This document shows, one piece after another, positions 54,951 to 63,558 of a stretch of 64,000 nt of DNA. Made by a program: the position numbers and the translations under genes. Under the pieces are notes generated by a model, which searched no databases, was not told the DNA's origin, and saw only the letters and a program-made list of their open reading frames with translations. Numbering within the stretch: position 1 is the first letter of the stretch; each line of letters starts with the position of its first letter. The DNA comes from Brevundimonas diminuta (GTDB lineage Bacteria > Pseudomonadota > Alphaproteobacteria > Caulobacterales > Caulobacteraceae): the NCBI RefSeq assembly GCF_022654015.1, contig NZ_CP073063.1, forward strand, positions 2,997,501 through 3,061,500. Direction: 5' to 3'.

Positions 54951-56003
54951 ATGACTCTGGCCGAAACCACCCTGCTCGAAGACCCTGACTGTCGCCGCGC
55001 GACAGCCCTTACCCCTGCCCGCGAACCGACGCGTGAGCGCGGCGGCGCCCGCGACGTCATCGTTCCCATTCCCGCCGACTTCCGCCTCGCCTCGGGCGAA
55101 AAGCTGAACCAGCCCAATATCGTCGGCCGCCTGCATGGCCGGATCGGCGCCCCCGTCGTCGTGGTCGCCGGCGGCATCTCGGCCGGCCGCTTCGTCCACC
55201 GGACGGAGACCAACGGCCTGGGCTGGTGGTCGGGCGCCGTTTCGGTGCGCGGGCCCATCGATCTGAGCCGCCTGCAAGTTCTGGCCGTCGATTTCGCCCC
55301 CGGCGCCGAGTTCCTGGACAAGGCCGTCACCATCACCACCCAGGATCAGGCCCGCCTGCTGGCCCTGGTGCTGAACCATCTGAAGATCGAGCGCGTCGCC
55401 GCCTTCGTCGGCTGCTCGTACGGCGGCATGGTCGGCCTGGCCTTCGCCGAACTGTTCCCCGACTGGGCCGAGCAGCTGATCATCGTGTCGGCCGCCCATC
55501 GCGCCCATCCCCAGGCCACCGCCTGGCGCGGCATTCAGCGCCGCATCCTGCAGTTCGCCGTCGCCGCCGGCCGTCCCGAGGAGGGCGTCGCCCTGGCCCG
55601 CGAACTGGCCATGACCACCTATCGCACGGCCGAGGAGTTCGACGATCGCTTCGACACCACCGCGCCCGCGGCGGTCGGCGGCGCCTATCCCGTCTGCGAC
55701 TATCTGACGGCGCGGGGCCAGGCCTACCGGACCCACACCACCCCGGCCCGCTGGCTGTCGATGTCCGATTCCCTGGACCGCCACAGCGTAACGCCCGAGG
55801 CCATCACAACCCCCGTCACCCTGATTGGCTTCACCTCCGACCGGCTGGTGCCGATCGACGACATCCGCGAACTGGCCGCGCGGTTGCCGACTCTGTGGCG
55901 CTTCGTCGAGGCGCCCTCGCTCTATGGCCACGACGCCTTTCTGAAGGAGGACGCCTTCGTCGGCGATATCCTCCGCGCCGCCTTGAAGGATATCAAAGCA
56001 TGA
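54951..56003 (+). CDS. metX: Homoserine O-acyltransferase, MetX type
   Basis: 350 aa alpha/beta-hydrolase-fold acyltransferase. The nucleophile elbow is VGCSYGGMVGLAFAEL, and the Asp and His are in FTSDRLVPIDDI and LYGHDAFLKE. The GxSYGGM form rather than GGSMGGM resembles the MetX subset that uses succinyl-CoA, so the acyl donor (acetyl or succinyl) is uncertain. It commits homoserine to methionine. The ATG at 54951 follows the SAM riboswitch; metB begins inside its stop codon. Confidence 0.9.
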   Translation: MTLAETTLLEDPDCRRATALTPAREPTRERGGARDVIVPIPADFRLASGEKLNQPNIVGRLHGRIGAPVVVVAGGISAGRFVHRTETNGLGWWSGAVSVRGPIDLSRLQVLAVDFAPGAEFLDKAVTITTQDQARLLALVLNHLKIERVAAFVGCSYGGMVGLAFAELFPDWAEQLIIVSAAHRAHPQATAWRGIQRRILQFAVAAGRPEEGVALARELAMTTYRTAEEFDDRFDTTAPAAVGGAYPVCDYLTARGQAYRTHTTPARWLSMSDSLDRHSVTPEAITTPVTLIGFTSDRLVPIDDIRELAARLPTLWRFVEAPSLYGHDAFLKEDAFVGDILRAALKDIKA

Positions 56004-57181
56004 CTTCCCGTCCCGCCAATCCGCACACCATCGCCGCCCGCACGGGCGTGGATACGGATACGGCCCACGGCGCGGTCATGCCGCCGCTGTATCTGTCGTC
56101 CAACTATTCCTTCGCCGGCTTCGATCAGAAGCGGAAGTACGACTACAGCCGTTCGGGCAATCCGACCCGCGACGTGCTAGCCGAGACCCTGACCGAGCTG
56201 GAAGGCGGCGCGGGCTGCGTCATCACCGCCACCGGTATGGCGGCGGTCGACCTGCCCCTGACTCTGCTGGAGCCGGGCGATTTGCTGATCGCGCCGCACG
56301 ACTGCTACGGCGGCACCTGTCGCCTGCTGAACGCCCGCGCGAAGAAGGGGCATTTCGAACTGCTGCTGGTCGATCAGGGCGATCCCGTCGCCTTCGAGGC
56401 CGCCCTGGCGCTGAAGCCCAAGCTGGTGCTGGTCGAGACCCCCTCCAATCCGCTGCTGCGTCTGGTCGATGTCGCCGACATCTGCACCCGCGCCCATGCG
56501 GCGGGCGCCAAGGTTGTCTGCGACAACACCTTCCTGTCGCCGGCGCTGCAGAACCCGATCAAGCTGGGCGCCGACTTCGTAGTCCACTCAACGACCAAGT
56601 TCATCAACGGCCATTCCGACGTGGTCGGCGGCGCCGTCATCTCGGCCGACGCCGAGGATCACCAGACCCTGGCCTGGTGGGCCAACTGCACCGGCGTTAC
56701 CGGCTCGCCCTTCGACGCCTATCTGACCCTTCGCGGCGTGCGCACCCTGTTCGCGCGTATCGAGCGGCAACAGGCCACGGCGGGCAAGATCGCCGAAAAG
56801 CTGGCCGCCCACCCGGCGGTCAAGGCCGTCCACTATCCGGGCCTGAAGTCGCACCCCAACCATGCCCTGGTCGCGGCCCAGCAGGCCGGCCCCGGCGCCA
56901 TGCTCAGCTTCGAACTGCAAGGCGGCACGGACGCCGTGCGCGATCTGGTCGAGACGCTGGAGATCTTCACTCTGGCGGAATCGCTGGGCGGCGTTGAAAG
57001 CCTGATCGCCCACCCGGCCACCATGACCCACGCCGCCATGACGCCGGAACAGCGCGCCACGGCCGGCATCGGCGATGGTTTGGTGCGCCTGTCGGTGGGT
57101 CTGGAGCATGTCGAGGATTTGATCGCCGACCTGTTCCCGGCGCTGGACGCCCTCGTGCCCGCAACCGCCGCGGCCGCGTAA
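56000..57181 (+). CDS. metB: Cystathionine gamma-synthase-type PLP enzyme
   Basis: 393 aa Cys/Met-metabolism PLP enzyme. It has RSGNPTRDVLAETLTELEGG, the PLP Lys in VVHSTTKFINGHSDVVGG, DNTFLSPALQNPIKLGAD and C-terminal ESLGGVESLIAHPATMTHA. With MetX directly upstream and overlapping (ATGA) it most likely condenses O-acylhomoserine with cysteine. A cystathionine lyase or sulfhydrylase role cannot be excluded from sequence alone. Confidence 0.9.
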   Translation: MTSRPANPHTIAARTGVDTDTAHGAVMPPLYLSSNYSFAGFDQKRKYDYSRSGNPTRDVLAETLTELEGGAGCVITATGMAAVDLPLTLLEPGDLLIAPHDCYGGTCRLLNARAKKGHFELLLVDQGDPVAFEAALALKPKLVLVETPSNPLLRLVDVADICTRAHAAGAKVVCDNTFLSPALQNPIKLGADFVVHSTTKFINGHSDVVGGAVISADAEDHQTLAWWANCTGVTGSPFDAYLTLRGVRTLFARIERQQATAGKIAEKLAAHPAVKAVHYPGLKSHPNHALVAAQQAGPGAMLSFELQGGTDAVRDLVETLEIFTLAESLGGVESLIAHPATMTHAAMTPEQRATAGIGDGLVRLSVGLEHVEDLIADLFPALDALVPATAAAA

Positions 57182-57206
57182 CTTTTTGCTTGCAGGAGAG
57201 GCCGAA

Positions 57207-57229
57207 CCGGGGCAAATGCGCCGCCCCGG
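57207..57229 (+). terminator. Stem-loop after metB
   Basis: CCGGGGC and GCCCCGG pair around a 9-base loop between the metB stop and tRNA-Glu. No T-run follows, so it may be a weak terminator or a processing barrier. Confidence 0.4.
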
Positions 57230-57233
57230 CCGC

Positions 57234-57308
57234 GGTCCCTTCGTCTATCGGTTAGGACGTCAGGTTTTCAACCTGAAAAGAGGGGTTCGACTCCCCTAGG
57301 GACTGCCA
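57234..57308 (+). tRNA. tRNA-Glu (anticodon TTC)
   Basis: 75 nt including encoded CCA. The acceptor GGTCCCT pairs with AGGGACT, the D-arm is CGTCTATCGGTTAGGACG-like, the anticodon stem CAGGT/ACCTG holds TTTTCAA with anticodon TTC, and the T-arm is GGGGTTCGACTCCCC. All four arms are intact. Confidence 0.97.
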
Positions 57309-57524
57309 CCGGCGGCGCCTTTGCAGCGCCCTTCCCGAACATCGTCGAGCGAACGCTCCGATCCCGGATTAAGATTTTGGTAACCATTTTGTCCGGAAAC
57401 GGGCAGTAAGTCTTTCGATTCACGGACTTTTTTCGGACGCACTCAGGAACTATCCACAGGGACTGTGGTTAACCCATCGTTAGCTCGGCGCAGAAGCGCC
57501 TCTCCCTCCTGCACCGAGACCCTC
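57309..57524. other. Gene-free, AT-richer stretch with an inverted repeat
   Basis: No gene is seen. CCACAG-GGA-CTGTGG at 57454-57468 is a perfect 6-3-6 inverted repeat, next to TTAACCC. The sequence is less GC-rich than its surroundings, perhaps a promoter region for the following small gene. Confidence 0.4.
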
Positions 57525-57791
57525 ATGTTTATCGCCATCGCCCGCCCGGCGGTGGAGCCCAAAGGCCCCGACGCCGTCGCCGTCCCCGGCTCTCCCGCCA
57601 TCGCCGAATTGTCGCCCCGCGCCCTGCATGCGCGCCTTCTCCAGAACGCAGCCCTGCGCCGCCTGCGTGGACTGGAGCGCCGCCGGGAGCAGCGTCTCGA
57701 AGACGCCGACTACTGGCTGCATGCCGCACCGATCGCCGTCCGGAAAGCCAGCGCCCTGCGCGAAGAACGCAGCTTCTCGCCGATCCCCTGA
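57525..57791 (+). CDS. Small hypothetical protein, 88 aa
   Basis: 88 aa, Ala/Arg/Leu-rich, helical C-terminal half (LLQNAALRRLRGLERRREQR). No membrane segment or known family. The ATG at 57525 lacks a strong ribosome site. Codon use is ordinary for the window; I keep it as probable rather than certain. Confidence 0.45.
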   Translation: MFIAIARPAVEPKGPDAVAVPGSPAIAELSPRALHARLLQNAALRRLRGLERRREQRLEDADYWLHAAPIAVRKASALREERSFSPIP

Positions 57792-57869
57792 CAGTCGCTG
57801 CACACCCCTGAATACCCATGGCAGTGATTTGGGGTTGATTTACCGATCCTCGGTATCCGACAAGTGCGG

Positions 57870-59039
57870 ATGGGCGAAGTCGGATCGGCGCTGACATCTG
57901 CGAAGGCGATCCTGGTCACGGGCGGCGCGGGCTATATCGGCGCCCATGTGTGCGAGGCCCTGGCGGCTGCCGGCTATCGGCCCGTCACCTATGACAACCT
58001 GTCGACCGGCCGTCGCCGTTTCGTGCGCTGGGGACCGCTGGTCGAGGGCGATGTCTGGGATGCCGACAAGGTGCGCCACACCCTGATCGCCCACGACATC
58101 TGCGCCGCCATGCATTTCGCCGGCTCGTCCGTGGTCCCGGAATCGGTGCGCGCGCCGCTGGACTACTACCGCAACAATGTCGGGGGCTTGTTCGGCCTGT
58201 TGGGCGGGATGCATGCGGCGGGCGTGAACCGGCTGGTCTTTTCCAGTACCTGCGCCGTCTATGGCGATCCCGGCGGCGATCCGATCACCGAGGCGACGCC
58301 GCTGGCGCCCATCACCCCCTATGGCCGTTCCAAACTAGGCTGCGAACAGATCCTGTCGGACGCCAGCGCCGCGCATGGGCTGAACGTCGTCGCGCTACGT
58401 TATTTCAATGCCAGCGGCGCCTCGGCGTCAGGCCTGATCGGCGAAGATCGGCCGGTCGAGACCCATCTGATCCCGCGCGCCATGATGGCCTTGCGCGGCT
58501 GGATCGACGACTTCGCCGTTCATGGGACCGACTATCCGACGCCCGACGGCACGGCGGTGCGCGACTATATCCACGTCTGCGACCTGGCTCAGGGCCATAT
58601 CGCCGCTTTAGGCCAGCTGCTCAGAGACCGGCACGGATTCTTCGCCTGTAATCTGGGCGCAGGTCGCGGCCATTCGGTTCGGCAGGTGCTGGACGCGATC
58701 ACGAACCACAGCGGCCTTCGCCTGCCCGACGCAGCCGGATCTCGCCGCGCGGGCGACCCGCCGCATCTTGTGTCAGACATCACTCTGGCGCGTCAGGAGT
58801 TGGGCTTTGCGCCACGCCAGTCGGACCTGGCCTCCATCGTCGCGAGCGCCTGGGTCTGGCACGGCCAGCTCAGCGCAGTTCGGGCATCCGGCGGCGCAGC
58901 GAGGCTTTCAGCTTTTCGAACTTCTGCCCCGCCGACTTGCGCCTTACCCGCCGACGCAGCTCCAGCCCGCCACCCCACAGCGAATGGACCGGCGCTTCAA
59001 GATGCGGATGGCGATCATGCTGATGGACGATGGGGCTGA
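57870..59039 (+). CDS. galE: UDP-glucose 4-epimerase with C-terminal extension
   Basis: 389 aa, extended SDR fold. GGAGYIGAHVCEAL binds NAD, the catalytic Ser/Tyr/Lys are in FSSTCAVYGDPGG and PYGRSKLGCEQ, and RYFNASGA, RDYIHVCDLA and GRGHSVRQVL are GalE landmarks. It interconverts UDP-glucose and UDP-galactose for surface polysaccharide. The family end falls near VASAWVWHG (about residue 332); the frame then runs ~55 residues further, antisense to the next gene, with low-complexity Ala/Pro composition. ATG at 57870; a GTG lies at 57864. Confidence 0.9.
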   Translation: MGEVGSALTSAKAILVTGGAGYIGAHVCEALAAAGYRPVTYDNLSTGRRRFVRWGPLVEGDVWDADKVRHTLIAHDICAAMHFAGSSVVPESVRAPLDYYRNNVGGLFGLLGGMHAAGVNRLVFSSTCAVYGDPGGDPITEATPLAPITPYGRSKLGCEQILSDASAAHGLNVVALRYFNASGASASGLIGEDRPVETHLIPRAMMALRGWIDDFAVHGTDYPTPDGTAVRDYIHVCDLAQGHIAALGQLLRDRHGFFACNLGAGRGHSVRQVLDAITNHSGLRLPDAAGSRRAGDPPHLVSDITLARQELGFAPRQSDLASIVASAWVWHGQLSAVRASGGAARLSAFRTSAPPTCALPADAAPARHPTANGPALQDADGDHADGRWG

Positions 59040-59814
59040 TGCTGGCGTCGGGATTGACGACCTTGCCCCCTTCGAACTTCAGCGTTTCGCCGGGCGTCAG
59101 GCCCAGGGTCGCCACGCGCCCGTAGTTGGGGCGCACGCTCATCGCCGTCAGACCCTGATGGATCGCCATGTTGAAGGCCGCCTGATCGGCGCCGAACGCC
59201 CCGCCGATCTCGGAGCGCGGCGTCGCCGCCAGCGACAGGATCAGCCGGGAAAGGCGCGAAACCTCGGCGCGCGGCCCGACGATCGTGCCGACGCACAGAC
59301 AGGCCTTGTCGGCCAGCTGCCGCGCCTGCGCCTCGCCGAACAGGGCGCGCAGATACTTCATGTTGAAGGCGTGATCGGCCAGCGGCGTCTCGGCCTCGAC
59401 ATAGGCCTCAAGCCCCTCGGGCGCCGGATCGAAGGGCGGCGCCTGAAAGATCACGTCGCGCACGTCGCAGGCCAGGGCCGCGCCGGGCCGCTCGCCCATC
59501 AAACCGGCGAAGGCCACGAACCGCTGCATCACCGGATGCGGCGCCCATCCGCGCCAGCCCGGCGCATCGACGGCGGTCACCCGATGCTCGGCCAGAAAGG
59601 CGCGCAGAGCCGGTTCGGCGTCGACCACCAGGGCCACCGGACCGTCGAACACGGCCCGCAGCGACAGGACGAAGGGCGCGATGTCGGCCGCGTCGTATCC
59701 CGTCGCATAACCGACGACGACATCGCCGTCCGGCAGGGGCGTAAACCGGCGACCGACCTCGAACGCCTCGGCCAGCCAGTCCAAATAGTCCGACCGAACC
59801 GCCCCCCGTCTCAT
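58870..59814 (-). CDS. Glycosyltransferase-like protein
   Basis: 314 aa. The segment ALACDVRDVIFQAPPFDPAP is the D-x-RDV-FQ motif seen in GT-A-type nucleotide-sugar transferases, and GGAFGADQAAFNMAI matches the acceptor-side helix of such folds. VVVGYATGYDAADIAPFVLS is the first strand-helix. The C-terminus is basic. Adjacency to galE suggests a polysaccharide or glycoconjugate role (inference). Its 3' end overlaps the galE extension by 170 bases on opposite strands. Confidence 0.72.
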   Translation of the reverse strand: MRRGAVRSDYLDWLAEAFEVGRRFTPLPDGDVVVGYATGYDAADIAPFVLSLRAVFDGPVALVVDAEPALRAFLAEHRVTAVDAPGWRGWAPHPVMQRFVAFAGLMGERPGAALACDVRDVIFQAPPFDPAPEGLEAYVEAETPLADHAFNMKYLRALFGEAQARQLADKACLCVGTIVGPRAEVSRLSRLILSLAATPRSEIGGAFGADQAAFNMAIHQGLTAMSVRPNYGRVATLGLTPGETLKFEGGKVVNPDASISPIVHQHDRHPHLEAPVHSLWGGGLELRRRVRRKSAGQKFEKLKASLRRRMPELR

Positions 59815-59832
59815 GACATCAACTTCATGGCG

Positions 59833-60993
59833 TCAGCGATCGCCCATAAGATCGGCGAACCGGTCGAACAGATAAAGGCTGTCGGTCGGTCCGGGCGAGG
59901 CCTCGGGGTGGTGCTGGACGCTGAAGATCGGCTTGTCCTTGACCGCGATGCCGCAGTTGGTGCCGTCGAACAGGCTGACGTGGGTCTCGGTCACGGCGTC
60001 GGGCAGGCTGTCGCGATCGACGGTGAAGCCGTGGTTCATCGACACGATCTCGACCTTGCCGGTGGTCAGATCCTTGACCGGATGGTTGGCGCCGTGGTGG
60101 CCCTGATCCATCTTCACCGTCTTGGCGCCCAGGGCCAGGGCCAGCATCTGGTGGCCCAGGCAGATGCCCATCAGCGGCTTGCCGCTGGCGACCAGTTTCT
60201 GGATTTCAGGCACAGCGTACTCGCCCGTCGCGGCCGGATCGCCCGGTCCGTTCGACAGGACCACGCCGTCGGGATTGCGGGCCAGAACCTCGTCCGCCGT
60301 CGTCGTCGCCGGGACCACGGTGATGCGCGCGCCGGTCGAGGCCAGGGCACGCAGGATGTTGCGCTTCACGCCGTAATCGATGACCACCACGTCCTTGCGG
60401 CCTTCGGTCTTCGGGTGCCCTTCCGGCCAGTTCCACAGACCCTCGTTCCATTCGAACGCCTGCAGCGTCGAGGCGGGCTTGGCCAGGTCCAGACCGACCA
60501 GGCCGGTCCAGCCGCGCGCCTGAGCGACCAAGGCCTCCAGGTCGAAGTTTCCGTCCGGGTCGTGGGCGATGACGGCGTGGGGCGCGCCCTTGTCGCGGAT
60601 GATCTTGGTCAGGGCGCGGGTGTCGACCCCGGCCAGACCCACGACGCCGCGCCGCTTCATCCAGTCGTCGAAACTGGCGTCCGAGCGATAGTTGGCCGGA
60701 TCGGTCGGAACGTCGCGGAAGATGGCGCCGCGCGCCGAGGTGTCGGACGCGCCGCCCATCTGCTCGATGTCTTCGACATTGGTCCCCACATTGCCGACGT
60801 GCGGGAAGGTGAAGGCCAGGATCTGGCTCATGTAGGACGGGTCGGTCAGGATTTCCTGATAGCCGGTCATGGCGGTGTTGAAGACCACCTCGCCCAGGGC
60901 CGAGCCGACGGCGCCCACGCCGACGCCCTGCAGGATCGTGCCGTCTGCGAGCGCGAGAACGCCGGTGGCGCCCGGAAGAATCTTCGTCGTCAT
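59833..60993 (-). CDS. carA: Carbamoyl-phosphate synthase small subunit
   Basis: 386 aa. The N-terminal CPSase_sm domain ([39 protein letters not shown]) precedes a class I glutaminase with Cys in [16 protein letters not shown] and the His/Glu pair in [14 protein letters not shown]. It supplies ammonia from glutamine for carbamoyl phosphate in pyrimidine and arginine synthesis. ATG at 60993 with AGGAG upstream. Confidence 0.96.
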   Translation of the reverse strand: MTTKILPGATGVLALADGTILQGVGVGAVGSALGEVVFNTAMTGYQEILTDPSYMSQILAFTFPHVGNVGTNVEDIEQMGGASDTSARGAIFRDVPTDPANYRSDASFDDWMKRRGVVGLAGVDTRALTKIIRDKGAPHAVIAHDPDGNFDLEALVAQARGWTGLVGLDLAKPASTLQAFEWNEGLWNWPEGHPKTEGRKDVVVIDYGVKRNILRALASTGARITVVPATTTADEVLARNPDGVVLSNGPGDPAATGEYAVPEIQKLVASGKPLMGICLGHQMLALALGAKTVKMDQGHHGANHPVKDLTTGKVEIVSMNHGFTVDRDSLPDAVTETHVSLFDGTNCGIAVKDKPIFSVQHHPEASPGPTDSLYLFDRFADLMGDR

Positions 60994-61090
60994 GGGCGCG
61001 CTCCTAAAATCGAATCCGGCCGATACGAAGGCCGAAGGCAAACGGCGGCGTCGTTAAGCCCTGCCGCCTGCCCCGTCAACGTGGCGCGCG

Positions 61091-63418
61091 TCACCGCCCG
61101 TCGGTGATCGACGCCGGACCGATCAGCTGGAACGTCGCCTTGGCCCCGCCCTGGGCGTGCGGCGCCAGCCAGACGTCGAACAGACCGGGCTCGATGCGCC
61201 AGGTCTCGTCCGCGCCGATGAAGCCCAGTTGGCGGGCGTTCAGGGTGAAGGTCACCTTGGCGCTTTGCCCCGGTTTCAGCGGCACGCGCTTGAAGTCCTT
61301 CAGCAATCGGCCCGGCTGGGTCAGGCTGGCGACCCGGTCGTGGATATAGAGCTGCACCAGTTCCTCGGCCGGATGCGACCCGGTGTTGGTCACGGTCACG
61401 GCCAGATCCAGCGTGCCGGCCCAGGCCAGCTTGTCGCTCTCCATCTCGACCGGCCCATAGCTGATCGCGCCATAGGTCAGGCCATAGCCGAAGGGATACA
61501 GCGCCGTATTGGTCGTCTCGCGATAGCGGGCCTTGTATTCCTCGCTCGCCAGATCGGGATTGGCCGGGCGGCCGGTGGTCTTGCGGTCGTAGGAATAGGG
61601 CTGCTGGCCTGACTTGTGCGGGAAGCTGACCGGCAGGCGCGCGGACGGGCCGTGATCGCCGAACAGGACGTCGGCGACGGCATGGCCCATCTGTTCGCCC
61701 AGGAACCAGGTCACGACGATGGCCTGGGCGTTCTTCACATTGCCTTCCAGCGCAAGCGCCCGGCCGTTCCTCAGCAGGATGACCATGGGCTTGCCCAGCG
61801 CCGCCATGGCGTCGACCAGGGCGACCTGCGGGGCGGGCACCACGATCTCGGTGCGCGACTGGGCCTCGCCCGACATGTTGGTCGCTTCGCCGATGGCCAG
61901 GACGATGACCTCGGCGTCGCGGGCGGCCGCGACGGCCTGCTCGATCCCGCCGTCCAGCGGCGTCTCGACGCCCGAACCGCGTGCGAGGGTCAGGTTCTGC
62001 GGATCGCTCATGGCCGCGCGGAAGCCGGCCTCCAGCGACACGCGCCGCTCGGGCGCGCCCCAGATGGTCCACGGCCCCCAGACATTGTCCACGTCGTCGG
62101 CGAACGGGCCGACCAGGGCGATCTTCTGGCTCTTCTTCAACGGCAGCAGGCCGTTATCGTTCTTCAGCAGTACGACCGACTTGCGGCCCGCCTCGCGCGA
62201 CAGCTCGACGTGCTCGCGCGAGCCGACCACCGCCTTTTCACGCACCGGATCGGTGCCGCGATAGGGGTCGTCGAACAGGCCCAGCGCCGCCTTGGTGTTC
62301 AGGACGCGGCGCACCGCCTCGTCCAGCCGCGCCATCGACACCTCGCCCGAGGCGACGAGGCTGGGCAGATGTTCCAGATACAGACCCGACACCATCGACA
62401 CATCGACCCCGGCGTTGAAGGCCAGGCGGGCGGCGTCGCGGCCGTCCTCGGCGAAGCCGTGGGCCACCAGCTCCTGCTCGGAGGTGTAGTCGGAGACGAC
62501 GAAGCCCTCGAAACCCCATTCGCCGCGCAGGATGTCGGTGAGCAGTTTTCGGCTGCCCGACGCCGGCACGCCGTTGACGTCGTTGAAGGCGCTCATGATC
62601 GACAGGGCGCCGGCGTCCACCGAGGCCTTGAACGGCGGCAGGAAGACCCCGCGCAGCGTCTGCTCGCTCATGTCGGTGGTGTTGTATTCGACCCCGCCGA
62701 CGGCGGCGGAATAGGCGGCCATGTGTTTGGCGGTGGCCAGGACCGCGTCACGGTCGTCCAGACCCTTTTCGCCCTGGAAGCCGCGCACGCGGGCGGCGGC
62801 CAGCAGGTTGTTCAGCAGAACGTCCTCGCCGGCGCCCTCGACGTTGCGGCCCCAACGCTGGTCGCGCGCCACGTCCACCATGGGGGCGTAGGTCTGGTGA
62901 ACGGCCGAGGCCGCCGTCTCGACCGCCGCGGCCCGCGCCGTGCGCCGCGCCAATTCGGTGTCGAAGGCCGCCGCCTCGGCCAGAGGCACGGGGAAGATGG
63001 TCGACAGACCGTGGATCACGTCCGCTGCGAACAGCAGCGGGATTTTCAGCCGGCTCTCCTCCATCGCCACGCGCTGGATGCGGCGGCCCGCCTCGGCGCC
63101 GATGCCGTTGAACAGGCTGCCGACCTTGCCTTCGCGGATCAGGGCGGTGACGCGCGCGGGATCACCCGTGCCGTCCAGCGGGTTCACCGCCGTCGGCATC
63201 CAGCGGAACGGATCGGCTAGCAGGTTCAGCTGGCCCGCCTTCTCCTCGACCGTCATGGCCGCGATCAGATCCTCGATCTTCTGGCGGTGACGGGCGACGG
63301 TGCGGGACGCTTGGGCGGATACAGGCATGGGGAACACTCCGGCGCCCATCAGGGCCAAAAGCCCCAGGCCAGACAAGAAATTTCTACGGGAAGCCGCAGG
63401 CTTGAGAGGTCGCGTCAT
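61091..63418 (-). CDS. bglX: Glycoside hydrolase family 3 beta-glucosidase (BglX-like)
   Basis: 775 aa. A twin-Arg-type signal (SRRNFLSGLGLLALMGAGVF) indicates periplasmic export. GH3 features follow: AADVIHGLSTIFPVPLAEAA, TYAPMVDVARDQRWGRNVEG, nucleophile region FVVSDYTSEQELVAHG, the second alpha/beta domain with VIVTWFLGEQMGHAVADVLF, and a C-terminal Fn3-like domain (LVQLYIHDRVASLTQPGRLL). It removes terminal beta-D-glucose from oligosaccharides. An inverted repeat overlaps its probable promoter. Confidence 0.94.
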   Translation of the reverse strand: MTRPLKPAASRRNFLSGLGLLALMGAGVFPMPVSAQASRTVARHRQKIEDLIAAMTVEEKAGQLNLLADPFRWMPTAVNPLDGTGDPARVTALIREGKVGSLFNGIGAEAGRRIQRVAMEESRLKIPLLFAADVIHGLSTIFPVPLAEAAAFDTELARRTARAAAVETAASAVHQTYAPMVDVARDQRWGRNVEGAGEDVLLNNLLAAARVRGFQGEKGLDDRDAVLATAKHMAAYSAAVGGVEYNTTDMSEQTLRGVFLPPFKASVDAGALSIMSAFNDVNGVPASGSRKLLTDILRGEWGFEGFVVSDYTSEQELVAHGFAEDGRDAARLAFNAGVDVSMVSGLYLEHLPSLVASGEVSMARLDEAVRRVLNTKAALGLFDDPYRGTDPVREKAVVGSREHVELSREAGRKSVVLLKNDNGLLPLKKSQKIALVGPFADDVDNVWGPWTIWGAPERRVSLEAGFRAAMSDPQNLTLARGSGVETPLDGGIEQAVAAARDAEVIVLAIGEATNMSGEAQSRTEIVVPAPQVALVDAMAALGKPMVILLRNGRALALEGNVKNAQAIVVTWFLGEQMGHAVADVLFGDHGPSARLPVSFPHKSGQQPYSYDRKTTGRPANPDLASEEYKARYRETTNTALYPFGYGLTYGAISYGPVEMESDKLAWAGTLDLAVTVTNTGSHPAEELVQLYIHDRVASLTQPGRLLKDFKRVPLKPGQSAKVTFTLNARQLGFIGADETWRIEPGLFDVWLAPHAQGGAKATFQLIGPASITDGR

Positions 63419-63459
63419 TTAGGCTGGCGCTCCTTTCGAGGGACAATCGAGCAGCGAAG

Positions 63460-63478
63460 CGAGAGGCCTAGCCTCTCG
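63460..63478. promoter_or_regulatory. Palindrome overlapping the bglX promoter
   Basis: CGAGAGGC-CTA-GCCTCTCG is an 8-3-8 inverted repeat. On the minus strand TTGAAG (63489-63494) with a 17-base spacer leads to CTAGGC (63466-63471), so the palindrome covers the presumed -10, a typical repressor position. Confidence 0.5.
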
Positions 63479-63558
63479 GCCCCGACGGCTTCAACCCCCG
63501 CCCGCCATGTAAATCGATGTAACGCCCCGCTGCGCGGTCACGCCGCGTTTCGCCCGCG

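Noticed and set aside
57440..57475. TATCCACAGG as a possible DnaA box and origin
   Set aside because: Only one imperfect box is present, with no cluster and no origin-linked genes nearby.
58768..61107. 779-codon open frame on the plus strand
   Set aside because: It is antisense to the glycosyltransferase-like gene and carA, both with clear homology; its composition is His/Gln/Arg-rich shadow sequence.
61616..63220. 534-codon open frame on the plus strand
   Set aside because: It is antisense to bglX, whose GH3 motifs are unambiguous.
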